In this document: piece by piece, positions 1 to 8,726 of the stretch | Position numbering within the stretch: the first letter of the stretch is position 1 | Layout: each line of letters starts with the position of its first letter | Origin: Methylobacillus flagellatus_A | Lineage (GTDB): Bacteria > Pseudomonadota > Gammaproteobacteria > Burkholderiales > Methylophilaceae | Length of the DNA: 64,000 nucleotides | Assembly (NCBI RefSeq): GCF_031344055.1 | Contig: NZ_JADBEN010000005.1 | Reading direction: 5' to 3' (one strand) | Made by a program: the position numbers and the translations under genes | The notes under the pieces: generated by a model | What the model was told of the DNA's origin: nothing | Seen by the model: only the letters and a program-made list of their open reading frames with translations | Database searches by the model: none

Positions 1-114
1 TGTAGGCCTGATATCGACCAGTACAACCTCTTCCACTTCTGGCTTGCTGATCAGATGTTGCGCTAGAAACGTACCTATAAATCCAGAACCACCGAATATG
101 ACTGCTTGTTTCAT
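1..114 (-). CDS. NAD-dependent sugar epimerase/dehydratase, N-terminal part only
   Basis: Only the first 38 codons are in the window; the gene runs off the left edge. The N-terminus has a beta strand followed by GGSGFIG, the Rossmann NAD(P)-binding GxxGxxG motif of extended short-chain dehydrogenases such as UDP-sugar epimerases and dehydratases. The ATG at 114 has a modest upstream purine run. It lies 19 nt downstream of a glycosyltransferase on the same strand, so it is probably the next gene of the exopolysaccharide operon, supplying or modifying a nucleotide sugar. Substrate cannot be told from this fragment. Confidence 0.75.
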   Translation of the reverse strand, partial: MKQAVIFGGSGFIGTFLAQHLISKPEVEEVVLVDIRPT

Positions 115-133
115 TATTATTCCCGATTAATAA

Positions 134-1225
134 TTAAGAATGCATTTGATCGCAATGATGAACCAGGGACAAAGCGGCATTCTTCCATGAGAATGTGGCA
201 GCATGATGAGCGGCTTTTTCAATCATGCGTTTCTGCAGGTCACTATCCTTGCAGAAAGACTCAATCAACGCAGCCAGTGCCTGGGGATCATCTGGAGAAA
301 AATACAATGCCGCATCACCACATACTTCAGGTATTGATGCCGCATTGGAAGCCAACACTGGGCACCCGCAGCTCATGGCCTCAAGCGGAGGGATGCCAAA
401 ACCTTCATACAATGAAGGAAAGACAAAGCACAGGGCATTTGCATAAAGAGCATGCAGCTCCTCATTAGAGACATAGCCCGTCCATTTGATTTTCTGTGAC
501 AAGCCATGGGCATTCTGGCCGAACACGGCAGCATTCATGCCACCAGCAATCACGATATCGAATCCCACATCCTGCAGATACTCAATCGCCTCGGAAATCA
601 GCTTGAAATTCTTGTGGGGTGCCTGACTGCTGACAGCGAGCAGATATCTTCTGCTGCCCAAGCCATGCTTGGACAAGATATCGGTATCGGCAGCGAACGC
701 ATTTATATGCTCACCACTTTCACCAATGACGTGCACCTTATGCTCTGGAATATGGAAAAACTTCGCCAAATCCTTTTTGGAAAACTCTGAAACCGTTAAC
801 ACTCTCTTGGCGAAGTTACCCAGAACAGGCATCAGGATTTTGTACAGCAGCCTGAACTTGAACGAAAAGGTGTGCGGAATGCGGCTGACTGCAGCATCAT
901 GAATAACTACCAACTGACTGCAAGAAAATACAGGCGCGGTATTACACAGGTTCAGCATTAGGGATTGTTTGCCCAGGCGATAGAGTGGCAAACTGATTTG
1001 CTCCCACAGATGCCCTTGAAAGCTGCCAATTTCCTCTAGCGGGATATGCCTGAATGATATATCTGTCTGAGTGCCCTTAGGCACAAGAATGACGAACTCA
1101 TAAGATGCGACGCTGGGATGCTTTGAGCTGATGAGTTGGTCCAATGCCTTGAGTGTTTCAACGGCAAAACGGTCAACCCCTGTCATTCTCCGGCCGAGAA
1201 ATCTGCCATTTATATAAACACGCAC
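134..1225 (-). CDS. Glycosyltransferase, GT4-like
   Basis: A 363-residue cytoplasmic protein with a GT-B fold layout. The N-terminus reads RVYINGRFLGRRMTGVDRF, typical of GT4 enzymes that start with a short loop binding the acceptor. Near residues 274-282 is EGFGIPPLE, the E-x7-E motif that binds the nucleotide-sugar donor, followed by a conserved CGCPVLAS stretch. There are no membrane segments. It probably adds one sugar to the lipid-linked exopolysaccharide repeat unit. It sits between an acyltransferase and an epimerase gene in the distal, variable part of the eps operon. Donor and linkage cannot be predicted. Confidence 0.85.
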   Translation of the reverse strand: MRVYINGRFLGRRMTGVDRFAVETLKALDQLISSKHPSVASYEFVILVPKGTQTDISFRHIPLEEIGSFQGHLWEQISLPLYRLGKQSLMLNLCNTAPVFSCSQLVVIHDAAVSRIPHTFSFKFRLLYKILMPVLGNFAKRVLTVSEFSKKDLAKFFHIPEHKVHVIGESGEHINAFAADTDILSKHGLGSRRYLLAVSSQAPHKNFKLISEAIEYLQDVGFDIVIAGGMNAAVFGQNAHGLSQKIKWTGYVSNEELHALYANALCFVFPSLYEGFGIPPLEAMSCGCPVLASNAASIPEVCGDAALYFSPDDPQALAALIESFCKDSDLQKRMIEKAAHHAATFSWKNAALSLVHHCDQMHS

Positions 1226-1246
1226 TTGATGAATCCTGAAACAGTT

Positions 1247-2314
1247 TTAGCTTTTGAAATACCCGCTAAATTTTGGGTAAATAAATTTCGAGATGAGTTT
1301 GCATTTTTTTATGATGAGAACATCTATCAGCACTGGTACCAGCAATCCTATCGCAAAACCTAGAATCCACGAGTAAGGGCCAGGGCTCATAAACAAATTA
1401 ATGAATCTATTCTGCAAACCATTGTGTAACCAAAGAATCACCAAGGTAGATTGACCCACAATGATCAATAGCTTGGAGATAAAGTTTAATTTGGTGACGA
1501 TAATGGAAAACGACACTATCAGTGCTATACCCAATACCATAGCTGGTATTGCCAAACCTGGTTCATTGATTTTTCTGAAATTCAGATCAACCGCCGCACC
1601 AAGATTCATGATGGCAATCATAAACACCAAGCTGATCAAGACTATCGATGTCAGATAGACCACGGGCACCTGATCAATTTCGCGCGCCGCGATCCAGAGT
1701 CTGAATGCCCCGCCAAAATAAATAAATGCAGCACCGACAATGGCAACATCGGCACTCCACAAAGGCCCGGAATCTTCGAAATTCCCCCACGCCAATAAGG
1801 TATGGAAGTGATGCTGCGGAATTTTAATCGAGAGTATACCCAGCACCAATAACACTAAAGCAAAAATCAAATAGCGCGAAAACAAGCTGATCTTTTTGAA
1901 ATACTCCAAGTTCGACAATAAATAATTGCTTAGATATGTGATTAAAACCGCCAAAGCCAGACAAGGAATAAACCACATTGGTACCAGCTGAATGGTGTGC
2001 CCTGTACCATAAAATATCCCTGAAACTATATCAATCAGCTGCGCATCAGGATTAAAAAATGAAATGATGGGCAACATGATGATGGAAAGGATTAGATATG
2101 TCGCAATTAAACTAATGACCTTATCGACATAATAAGCCTTGCCCTCTTGCAACTTCAGGGTCAAACCTGTGATAAAAAAGAACAAAGGCATATGGAACAG
2201 ATAGATAAACACTCCCATTTTTGAAGCGGTTTGCCATAAACCCAGGTTATGTCCCAGTACCACCAGCACCATGGCAATGCCACGGCATATATCTATCCAA
2301 CCCACCCTAGCCAT
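1247..2314 (-). CDS. Acyltransferase 3 family membrane protein (sugar O-acetylase-like)
   Basis: A 355-residue protein with about ten hydrophobic segments. The start is WIDICRGIAMVLVVLGHN, the conserved Asp/Arg and His region of the acyltransferase-3 family (the fucose 4-O-acetylase and OafA type). These enzymes move acetyl or succinyl groups across the inner membrane onto surface polysaccharides. A decorating role on the exopolysaccharide is inferred from its position between the beta-helix protein and a glycosyltransferase. The sequence is visibly AT-rich compared with the nuo and mxa genes. Acyl donor and target sugar are unknown. Confidence 0.85.
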   Translation of the reverse strand: MARVGWIDICRGIAMVLVVLGHNLGLWQTASKMGVFIYLFHMPLFFFITGLTLKLQEGKAYYVDKVISLIATYLILSIIMLPIISFFNPDAQLIDIVSGIFYGTGHTIQLVPMWFIPCLALAVLITYLSNYLLSNLEYFKKISLFSRYLIFALVLLVLGILSIKIPQHHFHTLLAWGNFEDSGPLWSADVAIVGAAFIYFGGAFRLWIAAREIDQVPVVYLTSIVLISLVFMIAIMNLGAAVDLNFRKINEPGLAIPAMVLGIALIVSFSIIVTKLNFISKLLIIVGQSTLVILWLHNGLQNRFINLFMSPGPYSWILGFAIGLLVPVLIDVLIIKKCKLISKFIYPKFSGYFKS

Positions 2315-2323
2315 TATTTACTA

Positions 2324-3616
2324 TTACCATTGTTCCAGGAGATTAGTTAAAGAACTGGTGACGGAAATGGTACCTACAGAATGGTAAGTGACACTATTTC
2401 CACCAATTCTGTTGATTAGCTTCCTCACGGCCAGTACTTCTACCGCACCCACTACTAGACTGTCTGCCTTGACCGCCCAGATCAGTGGGGAAGCTGCGAC
2501 GGATTTGCCATATGTCCAGACTTTGACTCCTGCAACTGTGGCATTGCCGACCTTGACAAAGTAAATAGGGGAAGTACCAATTTCCCTCAGCTCAACATTT
2601 TTGACATCGGCATTATTCGCCGAAATCGTCATTCCACTACTTGGTACATCTTCAATCTGGATGGTTTTTAATTTCAAATTACCGAAAAAATTGGCGACAG
2701 CGATTCCATGAATTCTTGTGGTCTGGATTTCAAGATTTTCAACCGAAATCTCGCCACCGGCGTTTTCCACATAGAATCCATGCCCGTTCGCTTTGGCTTC
2801 GCACCAGTTACCCGCATTGACTACCAGGCCATTCTTGACGGTAACATTAGAAGGCAATCTGGTTTTGTAATAGCTTTCCAGTCCGATCTTGAAACCGGAA
2901 CTGGAGGTGTTGTATATCTTGAACTCTTCTACCGTGACATTGGACTGACCAATAATCGCGATACCTCTTGCTAAGGAGCCATTAATGGTCACCCCTTTAG
3001 CATATCCCCCAGATGCATCTGGATGAACAGAGTAATTCACGAACGCCAGCCCATCATCGCCAGTGTTTGTTGCCTGGTAATCCATGACGATGGAATTATT
3101 GCAGTTGGCAAAATGCAAGCCATCCGCCCATGTATCCCAAATGGCAACGTTGAATACCGAGACATCGTTACAAATAGTGAAAATCATGCCAGTCCCTGGA
3201 GACTGAAAATATACACCATCTTTTACCAACACAGTCGAGCTGCTCACGCACTCAAGTACCCCACCATGCTTGATGCGTTTATTGGGCCTAACTTTGTAGG
3301 AAAACATGCCGCCAATAATCTTCAGATTGTTACATTTACTCAGCACCAGCCCTGATTTTTCATTGTCAAGGAATTTTGCCTCAAAACTCGGGGAAAATCT
3401 GATCGTGCCACTTTTTCCAGTCAGCTTTAGAGGATTAATAATTTCGTAGTAACCATCAATTTCATCCGCTCTGCCCGCCAGCACATCATCAATGGCATTA
3501 AGCAGGGCATTATTATTTCCGATAACCGGCGCCGCTGCATATACAATTTTAGGCAAAAAGTATGGAAGCACTAGCGTTGCAGCAGATTTCAGAAATTTTC
3601 TACGGATTTTAATCAT
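2324..3616 (-). CDS. Tat-exported right-handed parallel beta-helix protein
   Basis: A 430-residue protein. I chose the ATG at 3616 because it overlaps the stop of the polymerase gene as ATGA and places a twin-arginine signal, IRRKFLKSAATLVLPYF, at the N-terminus; a longer reading frame is open upstream but would bury the signal. The rest consists of repeated short strands rich in Asn, Val and Gly (for example CNNLKIIGG, NVTVEEFKIYNTSSSGFKIG), the pattern of pectate-lyase-fold proteins. Such proteins in polysaccharide loci are often lyases, epimerases or hydrolases acting on the polymer. Catalytic residues are not recognisable, so the activity is open. Confidence 0.75.
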   Translation of the reverse strand: MIKIRRKFLKSAATLVLPYFLPKIVYAAAPVIGNNNALLNAIDDVLAGRADEIDGYYEIINPLKLTGKSGTIRFSPSFEAKFLDNEKSGLVLSKCNNLKIIGGMFSYKVRPNKRIKHGGVLECVSSSTVLVKDGVYFQSPGTGMIFTICNDVSVFNVAIWDTWADGLHFANCNNSIVMDYQATNTGDDGLAFVNYSVHPDASGGYAKGVTINGSLARGIAIIGQSNVTVEEFKIYNTSSSGFKIGLESYYKTRLPSNVTVKNGLVVNAGNWCEAKANGHGFYVENAGGEISVENLEIQTTRIHGIAVANFFGNLKLKTIQIEDVPSSGMTISANNADVKNVELREIGTSPIYFVKVGNATVAGVKVWTYGKSVAASPLIWAVKADSLVVGAVEVLAVRKLINRIGGNSVTYHSVGTISVTSSLTNLLEQW

Positions 3617-4863
3617 GTTCGAATCCTCCGCTTGATAATGATCAAAGCAACAATCATGCCAAGAATACAAGTGAATGCACGTGAACTTCCCAAATAAGGG
3701 TAGCGGAATATCTCTAACAACGTAATAAAGAAAATCGGATACAAGGCCACACCCGTGAAGTTACCGCGTATATAGCCTCTATATAGCATCCCAGATATAA
3801 AAGCCGTAATAAAGAAATAGAGCAAACCTAAGGGCAAACCCATGTCTAAGATAACTGAATAGACACCGGAAGGGTTATTAAATTCCTGATCTCCAAATCT
3901 AGTCAGAAACTCCCCCAGGCTAAGATCATGCAAGTTGACGTAGTAACTGAAAATACGCCCCAACACTGGGAATTTATGAAGCCAATTCAACACATTTTCA
4001 AATTGGTATGTAGGCCAGTTCTGCGTTGCCAGCATACCTGCACCATTGTTAAGAGAGGTATAGTAATACGAGGCTATACGGCCAATCGCAAAATCCCAGA
4101 AATCAGATTTTCCAGAATAAACTGTCGCGTTCCATGAACGGAAGTATTCTGCCGCACCAAAATATAAAACCAGCATGGGCAAAGCAATGAATGGCCCAGC
4201 AGTGACTAAGAAATTCAAGACCTTCCAGCGCTTGAATACTTGCTGCCGTGTCATTAGCAAGGCAAATGGAAGCAAGGTTTCAATCAAGGCCAGGCGTTCT
4301 GCCCAGGCAAACACGCGTAGCAGAGTCAACAATATAATCGCGTAAAACAACAGGGTAACATCAAGGCGCAAGGGTAGTTTGGTAATGTATTTTGCGTAAA
4401 TATAAATGGAAATGAATATGGGTGTAAAATTCACCAATGAGGTAATCCCTTGTGTTGCGCCAATTTCATTTCTTGATAAACCTGTGCCCCTGAATATATT
4501 AATAATATTGATAGGATTAAAAATCAAATCCTTGAACCAATATATATAAGCTGCAAAAGCAATATAGCCCAAAACCCTGAGCGCAAGGTTGACCTGAGAT
4601 TCGTGAGGCACCCGCACATTGAGTTTCACATAACTTCCCATCCACGCAGCACCGGCTGAGAGCAGCACTATCATGATGGCCAGGGCAATATATTCCGAAT
4701 TTAAATATATATAGCCTCGAACAGTGAATGTCGATGAGGTGATAGATCCAAAGCCCCATATCAACAGAATCATGGGCAAGAGAAAACCTATACATAATCC
4801 ATGCGGTGACAACCACCATGGAACATTGGTCTGACTATCTTGTGGAGAGGTAATTTGATTCAT
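3613..4863 (-). CDS. Wzy-like exopolysaccharide repeat-unit polymerase
   Basis: A 416-residue integral membrane protein with roughly ten to twelve hydrophobic helices and a larger polar loop around residues 230-300, the general form of O-antigen and exopolysaccharide polymerases. There is no sharp motif, so the call rests on topology, length and position between two glycosyltransferase-rich blocks. It would join undecaprenyl-linked repeat units in the periplasm under control of the chain-length protein EpsF. Its stop overlaps the start of the beta-helix gene, so the two are translationally coupled. No flippase (Wzx) was found in the window. Confidence 0.65.
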   Translation of the reverse strand: MNQITSPQDSQTNVPWWLSPHGLCIGFLLPMILLIWGFGSITSSTFTVRGYIYLNSEYIALAIMIVLLSAGAAWMGSYVKLNVRVPHESQVNLALRVLGYIAFAAYIYWFKDLIFNPINIINIFRGTGLSRNEIGATQGITSLVNFTPIFISIYIYAKYITKLPLRLDVTLLFYAIILLTLLRVFAWAERLALIETLLPFALLMTRQQVFKRWKVLNFLVTAGPFIALPMLVLYFGAAEYFRSWNATVYSGKSDFWDFAIGRIASYYYTSLNNGAGMLATQNWPTYQFENVLNWLHKFPVLGRIFSYYVNLHDLSLGEFLTRFGDQEFNNPSGVYSVILDMGLPLGLLYFFITAFISGMLYRGYIRGNFTGVALYPIFFITLLEIFRYPYLGSSRAFTCILGMIVALIIIKRRIRT

Positions 4864-4867
4864 TGCT

Positions 4868-6016
4868 TTACTTTGAATAAATATAGTTCAGTATTGTGAT
4901 GGTTTTACTTGCCCAAGACTCATTCATGGCGCTCTGTTTTGCCTGCTGAGACATAAGCTGGATATCAGCATTGAATACCTCCTGCAGATTCTCTGTGAAT
5001 CTCTGTGCATTTTTTGCCAAAAATACAAAAGGTAATTGCCTGCGCTCTAACTCTGGTGTTGCCGTAGAAACTACTGGCAATCCAACGGCAGCATATTCAA
5101 ACAACTTCATCGGACTGCGGCCCAGATTGGATGGATGGTCAGACATGGGCAACAAGCCTATCTGACACTGGCTCAGCAAATTGGGTAATTCGGCATATTT
5201 GATATGGCCAAGGAAATGTACATTGGCAAGATCGTTAAATGCTGTCTTGTATTTTTCCTCTACTGGGCCGGCCAATAAGAATGAAATGCCTTGGTGTTGC
5301 AAGGCAGCACTTCTGACCACATCAAAACCGAAGCGATGATCCAATGCACCGGCATAAATCGCCCTGGGCTCGGGTGGCAGATCAAGCTCTGATTGCACAA
5401 AATTCAGATAATGATCAAGATCGACACCATTCTGCAGCAACAGCACATCTTCAACACCCAGGCGATTTAAATGCTGTCTTACCGGTTCCGAGGTTGCAAT
5501 AAAGCCATGCACCTGTGGGATCAACAGTTTCTCAGCTTCTATGATGCTGGGGTCATTTCTGATCTCATGATAGATATCCGTAGGCCGATAGACGATTTTT
5601 GCCTTGGAGAAATACTGCAGCAAATAGCCCAATCTAGGCTCATCAATCAACACCACATCAGGGTTAGAAAATTTATATTTGCGCAACTGCCTGAGGGCGG
5701 AAAATTTCAGGAAAAAGCCAAAAATATCACTTCCAGAGCCTAATCTTGTGGCAATACCCCACGGCATCAGGGAGAACGGGATGATGTCTGTCACTTGATT
5801 GATGACATCACCGGATTTGAGCCAACGCTGGAATCGCACACGCTCAAAAGGCGTTTTTTGCAATAGCGTAAGATGAGCAGGCGTCACTGGCGGACTAAGA
5901 TGCACCACCTCATGGCCTTGCGAGGTGAACTGCTTGGATAGTTGATGCGAGCCAACTACAAATTCGCCTCCTGCGGCGGTATGACTTAGAAATAATATCT
6001 TCAACCCAATCCCCAT
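4868..6016 (-). CDS. Glycosyltransferase, GT4-like
   Basis: A 382-residue protein with a GT-B fold. The N-terminus LKILFLSHTAAGGEFVVGSH is the usual first strand and loop. The C-terminal half holds QNGVDLDHY, then GRSPMKLFEYAAVGLPVVST, in which the Lys and Glu belong to the donor-binding site. It lacks membrane segments and is likely a peripheral enzyme extending the lipid-linked oligosaccharide. It lies 5 nt upstream of the polymerase gene. A 225-nt gap separates it from epsI, so it may open a second transcription unit of the locus. Confidence 0.82.
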   Translation of the reverse strand: MGIGLKILFLSHTAAGGEFVVGSHQLSKQFTSQGHEVVHLSPPVTPAHLTLLQKTPFERVRFQRWLKSGDVINQVTDIIPFSLMPWGIATRLGSGSDIFGFFLKFSALRQLRKYKFSNPDVVLIDEPRLGYLLQYFSKAKIVYRPTDIYHEIRNDPSIIEAEKLLIPQVHGFIATSEPVRQHLNRLGVEDVLLLQNGVDLDHYLNFVQSELDLPPEPRAIYAGALDHRFGFDVVRSAALQHQGISFLLAGPVEEKYKTAFNDLANVHFLGHIKYAELPNLLSQCQIGLLPMSDHPSNLGRSPMKLFEYAAVGLPVVSTATPELERRQLPFVFLAKNAQRFTENLQEVFNADIQLMSQQAKQSAMNESWASKTITILNYIYSK

Positions 6017-6241
6017 TATTAGATGAGATGGCTCAAGCGCCTGTTATTGCAGAGACCACAAAAGTCATCCCAGATTAGGTTTACCACCCAAGGATATTTC
6101 AACACACATGCGCCGCAGAGCTGGTGCGTATTATCAAGTTATGAATTTGATTGCCAGAGGCACACGAGTCTTTGGGGTTCCATTAGCTTTAATCCTTCGT
6201 ACAAGGTCCATCATCATGATAAAGCATCAATCGCTTCAGTC
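6017..6241. other. Gap between epsI and the variable glycosyltransferase block
   Basis: A 225-nt spacer breaks an otherwise tight operon. I see no convincing terminator or gene in it, only a short ATCATGATGAT palindrome and AT-rich stretches. It may hold an internal promoter for the variable glycosyltransferase genes, or mark the boundary where this block was exchanged. Confidence 0.4.
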
Positions 6242-6928
6242 TTATGAGGGTATCAAGTATTTACGCTTATCTGCAGGAACCGCCTGAACCAGATCGTACA
6301 GGAACTGCTTTTGCAGTTGCAATGATTGCTCAGTGTCATCCTCACCCAGTATTTGTGAGGTTCTGACCAGTATCCCGTCCACTACTTGATGCTTTAGCCC
6401 CTGTTCTACGATGTAAAGCCGAGTTTCCCAGGCATTGCTGCTGATCATATCGCCTATCCTGATCCAGTACAGCACCAACTCCTCTCGCTGCCTTGAACCT
6501 GCCAGCAAGGCCTTGGAGGGTATGGGTGCGGCTCCAGTCCCTACATCGACCTCGGTATTCTGCTGGTTCCTGATTGAGAATCCTTGTGCGGTATAGCACA
6601 ACTCCGGCCTGTGCACCTTGACCTCCTGGCGCTGCAACTTGCCATAGGCCAGCGCCAGCATGATGACCTGCCCCTTGTCATTGGCGTAACTCTTCATGAG
6701 TACTTCGTCATAAGGGTTGTCGATACTAGGCTCACCATCGCGCCTGACTGTCAGGTCCATCTGCACCTGATTGGTTTTCACTTCCTGCCAATTAGCAAAA
6801 CTACTAGGCACAAAGCTCTCAAGATGGGGATCTGCCCGCATGGAGTTCAGATCAGGCGTCAATGCCAGGGCTAGGCCAGAACTCACCACCATGCATACTC
6901 CCAAGATATTGATTAATCTGACGCTCAT
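6242..6928 (-). CDS. epsI: EpsI family protein, exosortase partner
   Basis: A 228-residue protein with one N-terminal hydrophobic segment (residues 5-25) that would hold it in the inner membrane, facing the periplasm. Motifs include KVHRPELCYTAQGF and VLYWIRIGD, which match the EpsI family found directly after, or fused to, exosortases in EPS loci. Its biochemical role is not established. It starts one nucleotide after the exosortase stop, so the two are almost certainly co-translated. In methanolan-type loci the same pair follows epsG. Confidence 0.88.
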   Translation of the reverse strand: MSVRLINILGVCMVVSSGLALALTPDLNSMRADPHLESFVPSSFANWQEVKTNQVQMDLTVRRDGEPSIDNPYDEVLMKSYANDKGQVIMLALAYGKLQRQEVKVHRPELCYTAQGFSIRNQQNTEVDVGTGAAPIPSKALLAGSRQREELVLYWIRIGDMISSNAWETRLYIVEQGLKHQVVDGILVRTSQILGEDDTEQSLQLQKQFLYDLVQAVPADKRKYLIPS

Positions 6929-6929
6929 A

Positions 6930-7829
6930 TCAACTCTGCAATCCAGCCTTACGCTTTATGCGTTTGCCAACAAAATATTGAATCAAGCTATCAACTGAAA
7001 TAATCAGAGTCAATGCCACGACAAATAGCAGAATGCCTGCAAATCCATGCACAAAACCCTGACCCACCTCATCTCCAAAGTAGTAGGTGATCAAGGTAAG
7101 CACAATCACGCGTATTACGTTGGCCGAGAATGAAATTGGAATGATCAACAAAGCCAGCAACAGGTTACGAGCCAGAGAGTCATGCCTGACGATATTGAGA
7201 TAGAGCAGGCCCAGCGCCTCCAGCGAAATCAAGGTGTGCATCCCGGCACAGGCATCGGCCACCAGCAATTGGTATTGACCAATCTGTATGATCACGCCTG
7301 AACGAGCAATCGGGTAATCAAACCAGTACAGCACATGCTCGGCCACGTAGGAAACAGCCACCTTCATGGGCAAGGTCACCACATCCAGCATAGAGCCTGG
7401 CAATGGAATCATGAAGAACAGGAAGAACAGCGGGAACCAGAAACGCTTCAGCGTCTTCACCTTATAAAAGATCAAAAGCAGGCCTGCCAATACCGGGATT
7501 TGCGAGCCTACATCAAACACCAGCAAATCTTGCGAACGGCCAATGACATACACCAACAGGCCAAACACAAAGATCAATATCCCCAGAGCACGACCGCTTT
7601 GCCTTAGGTTTACTGGATCCAGCAGGACTTCCTTGTCCACCCAGATCAGATACAGTACGACCATCAAGATTAATGGGCCGTGCGCCTGATCCTGCATCTG
7701 CCAGACGGTGTCCATCAGATTCATATAGGTAGGCACAAACAGGAACAGCAACCCGATCAGGAGTGGTATCACATGCTGATACTTTCTTACTTGGGTGCTG
7801 GCGACAGCGATGCTCTGGCTCAAGCTCAT
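6930..7829 (-). CDS. xrtB: Exosortase B, PEP-CTERM sorting transpeptidase
   Basis: A 299-residue integral membrane protein with about eight helices. The three residues expected of exosortases are present: Cys194 in ADACAGMHTL, Arg240 in SANVIRVIV and His261 in GFVHGFAG. The run ADACAGMHTLISLEALGLLY fits the betaproteobacterial EPS-linked type (EpsH/XrtB). It is predicted to cut and transfer proteins carrying a PEP-CTERM tail; two such proteins are encoded at 15399-17191, in the same neighbourhood. It lies between epsG and epsI with one-nucleotide spacing on each side. Confidence 0.93.
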   Translation of the reverse strand: MSLSQSIAVASTQVRKYQHVIPLLIGLLFLFVPTYMNLMDTVWQMQDQAHGPLILMVVLYLIWVDKEVLLDPVNLRQSGRALGILIFVFGLLVYVIGRSQDLLVFDVGSQIPVLAGLLLIFYKVKTLKRFWFPLFFLFFMIPLPGSMLDVVTLPMKVAVSYVAEHVLYWFDYPIARSGVIIQIGQYQLLVADACAGMHTLISLEALGLLYLNIVRHDSLARNLLLALLIIPISFSANVIRVIVLTLITYYFGDEVGQGFVHGFAGILLFVVALTLIISVDSLIQYFVGKRIKRKAGLQS

Positions 7830-7830
7830 C

Positions 7831-8709
7831 TTAGTTTTCAGTCAACACCGTACCGACAACGGGTACTCTGATTTTGGCAAGCTGATCCACCACTTTGCTT
7901 AGGTCATTGGCTTTAGATATATGACGCTTGGCAAGCAATACCACCCCGTCAGTAGCGCTGGCTACAGACAAGGGTTCAGAGTGACGGATAAAGGCAGGAG
8001 CATCGACCAGAATCGCATCGTAGTCATTGGCAATCGAGGCAATGAACTGCTTCAGGAAGCCGCGCCCCAGCAATTCACGCGGGTTAGGAGGAATCGTGCC
8101 AGATGACAGTATGGATAAATGCTCGAACTCAGCCAGCCTGGTGATGGAGGATGCATAGTCCGTCACCCGGCCCGCGAGAATATCAGACAAACCTGTGGAG
8201 CTCTTGATATTGAAGAGACGATTCTGCCGAGGATTATCCAGATGCGCATCAATGATCAGGGTTTTCTCGCCCAGCTGCGAGAACACCACACCCAGATTGG
8301 CAACCAGGTCACTGGTATCGTCCTTTTCATAGACGCTGGAGAATGACAGACTCTTTTTGCCTTGCGCAAACCAGTACAGCATGAGCTGACTACGAATGGC
8401 ACGATACTTCTCCACGTTTACACTAAACGGATCGTAAGCCGCTACCAAGTTCTCGGAAAAATCACCGCGACCATCCATGAGGTAGGGATAGGCGAACTGC
8501 TTGGACAACACATAGTTGATATCGGCAGCTGAAACAAGGCCCAGGCTTTCGGCAGCCTCACCAAAACGGATACCTCTTTCCTTCTGTACTCGCAGAATTC
8601 TCTCTGCATCCTGGGGCGTGATCTTGCCCATCTTGAGCAGCATGCCGCCAATATTGAAGTCAGCGCTCAATGCAGGAATCGAATTGGTATTAGAAACATC
8701 ATTAGTCAT
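7831..8709 (-). CDS. epsG: EpsG: MshEN-like domain plus degenerate tyrosine-autokinase domain
   Basis: About 292 residues from the ATG at 8709, which has GGAT eight bases upstream; a GTG at 8721 is the alternative start. Residues about 19-76 resemble the MshEN / GspE N-terminal domain (GMLLKMGKITPQD, then SLGLVSAADINYVL). The remainder resembles bacterial tyrosine autokinases of the EpsG type. However, the Walker A position reads SSVYEKDDTSDLVANLG without the usual glycines and lysine, and the Walker A' aspartate pair is IDAHLD. The Walker B-like ILVDAPA remains. There is no Tyr-rich tail. It probably pairs with EpsF to control chain length, perhaps without kinase activity. Confidence 0.85.
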   Translation of the reverse strand: MTNDVSNTNSIPALSADFNIGGMLLKMGKITPQDAERILRVQKERGIRFGEAAESLGLVSAADINYVLSKQFAYPYLMDGRGDFSENLVAAYDPFSVNVEKYRAIRSQLMLYWFAQGKKSLSFSSVYEKDDTSDLVANLGVVFSQLGEKTLIIDAHLDNPRQNRLFNIKSSTGLSDILAGRVTDYASSITRLAEFEHLSILSSGTIPPNPRELLGRGFLKQFIASIANDYDAILVDAPAFIRHSEPLSVASATDGVVLLAKRHISKANDLSKVVDQLAKIRVPVVGTVLTEN

Positions 8710-8726
8710 GTCTATATCCACACAAA

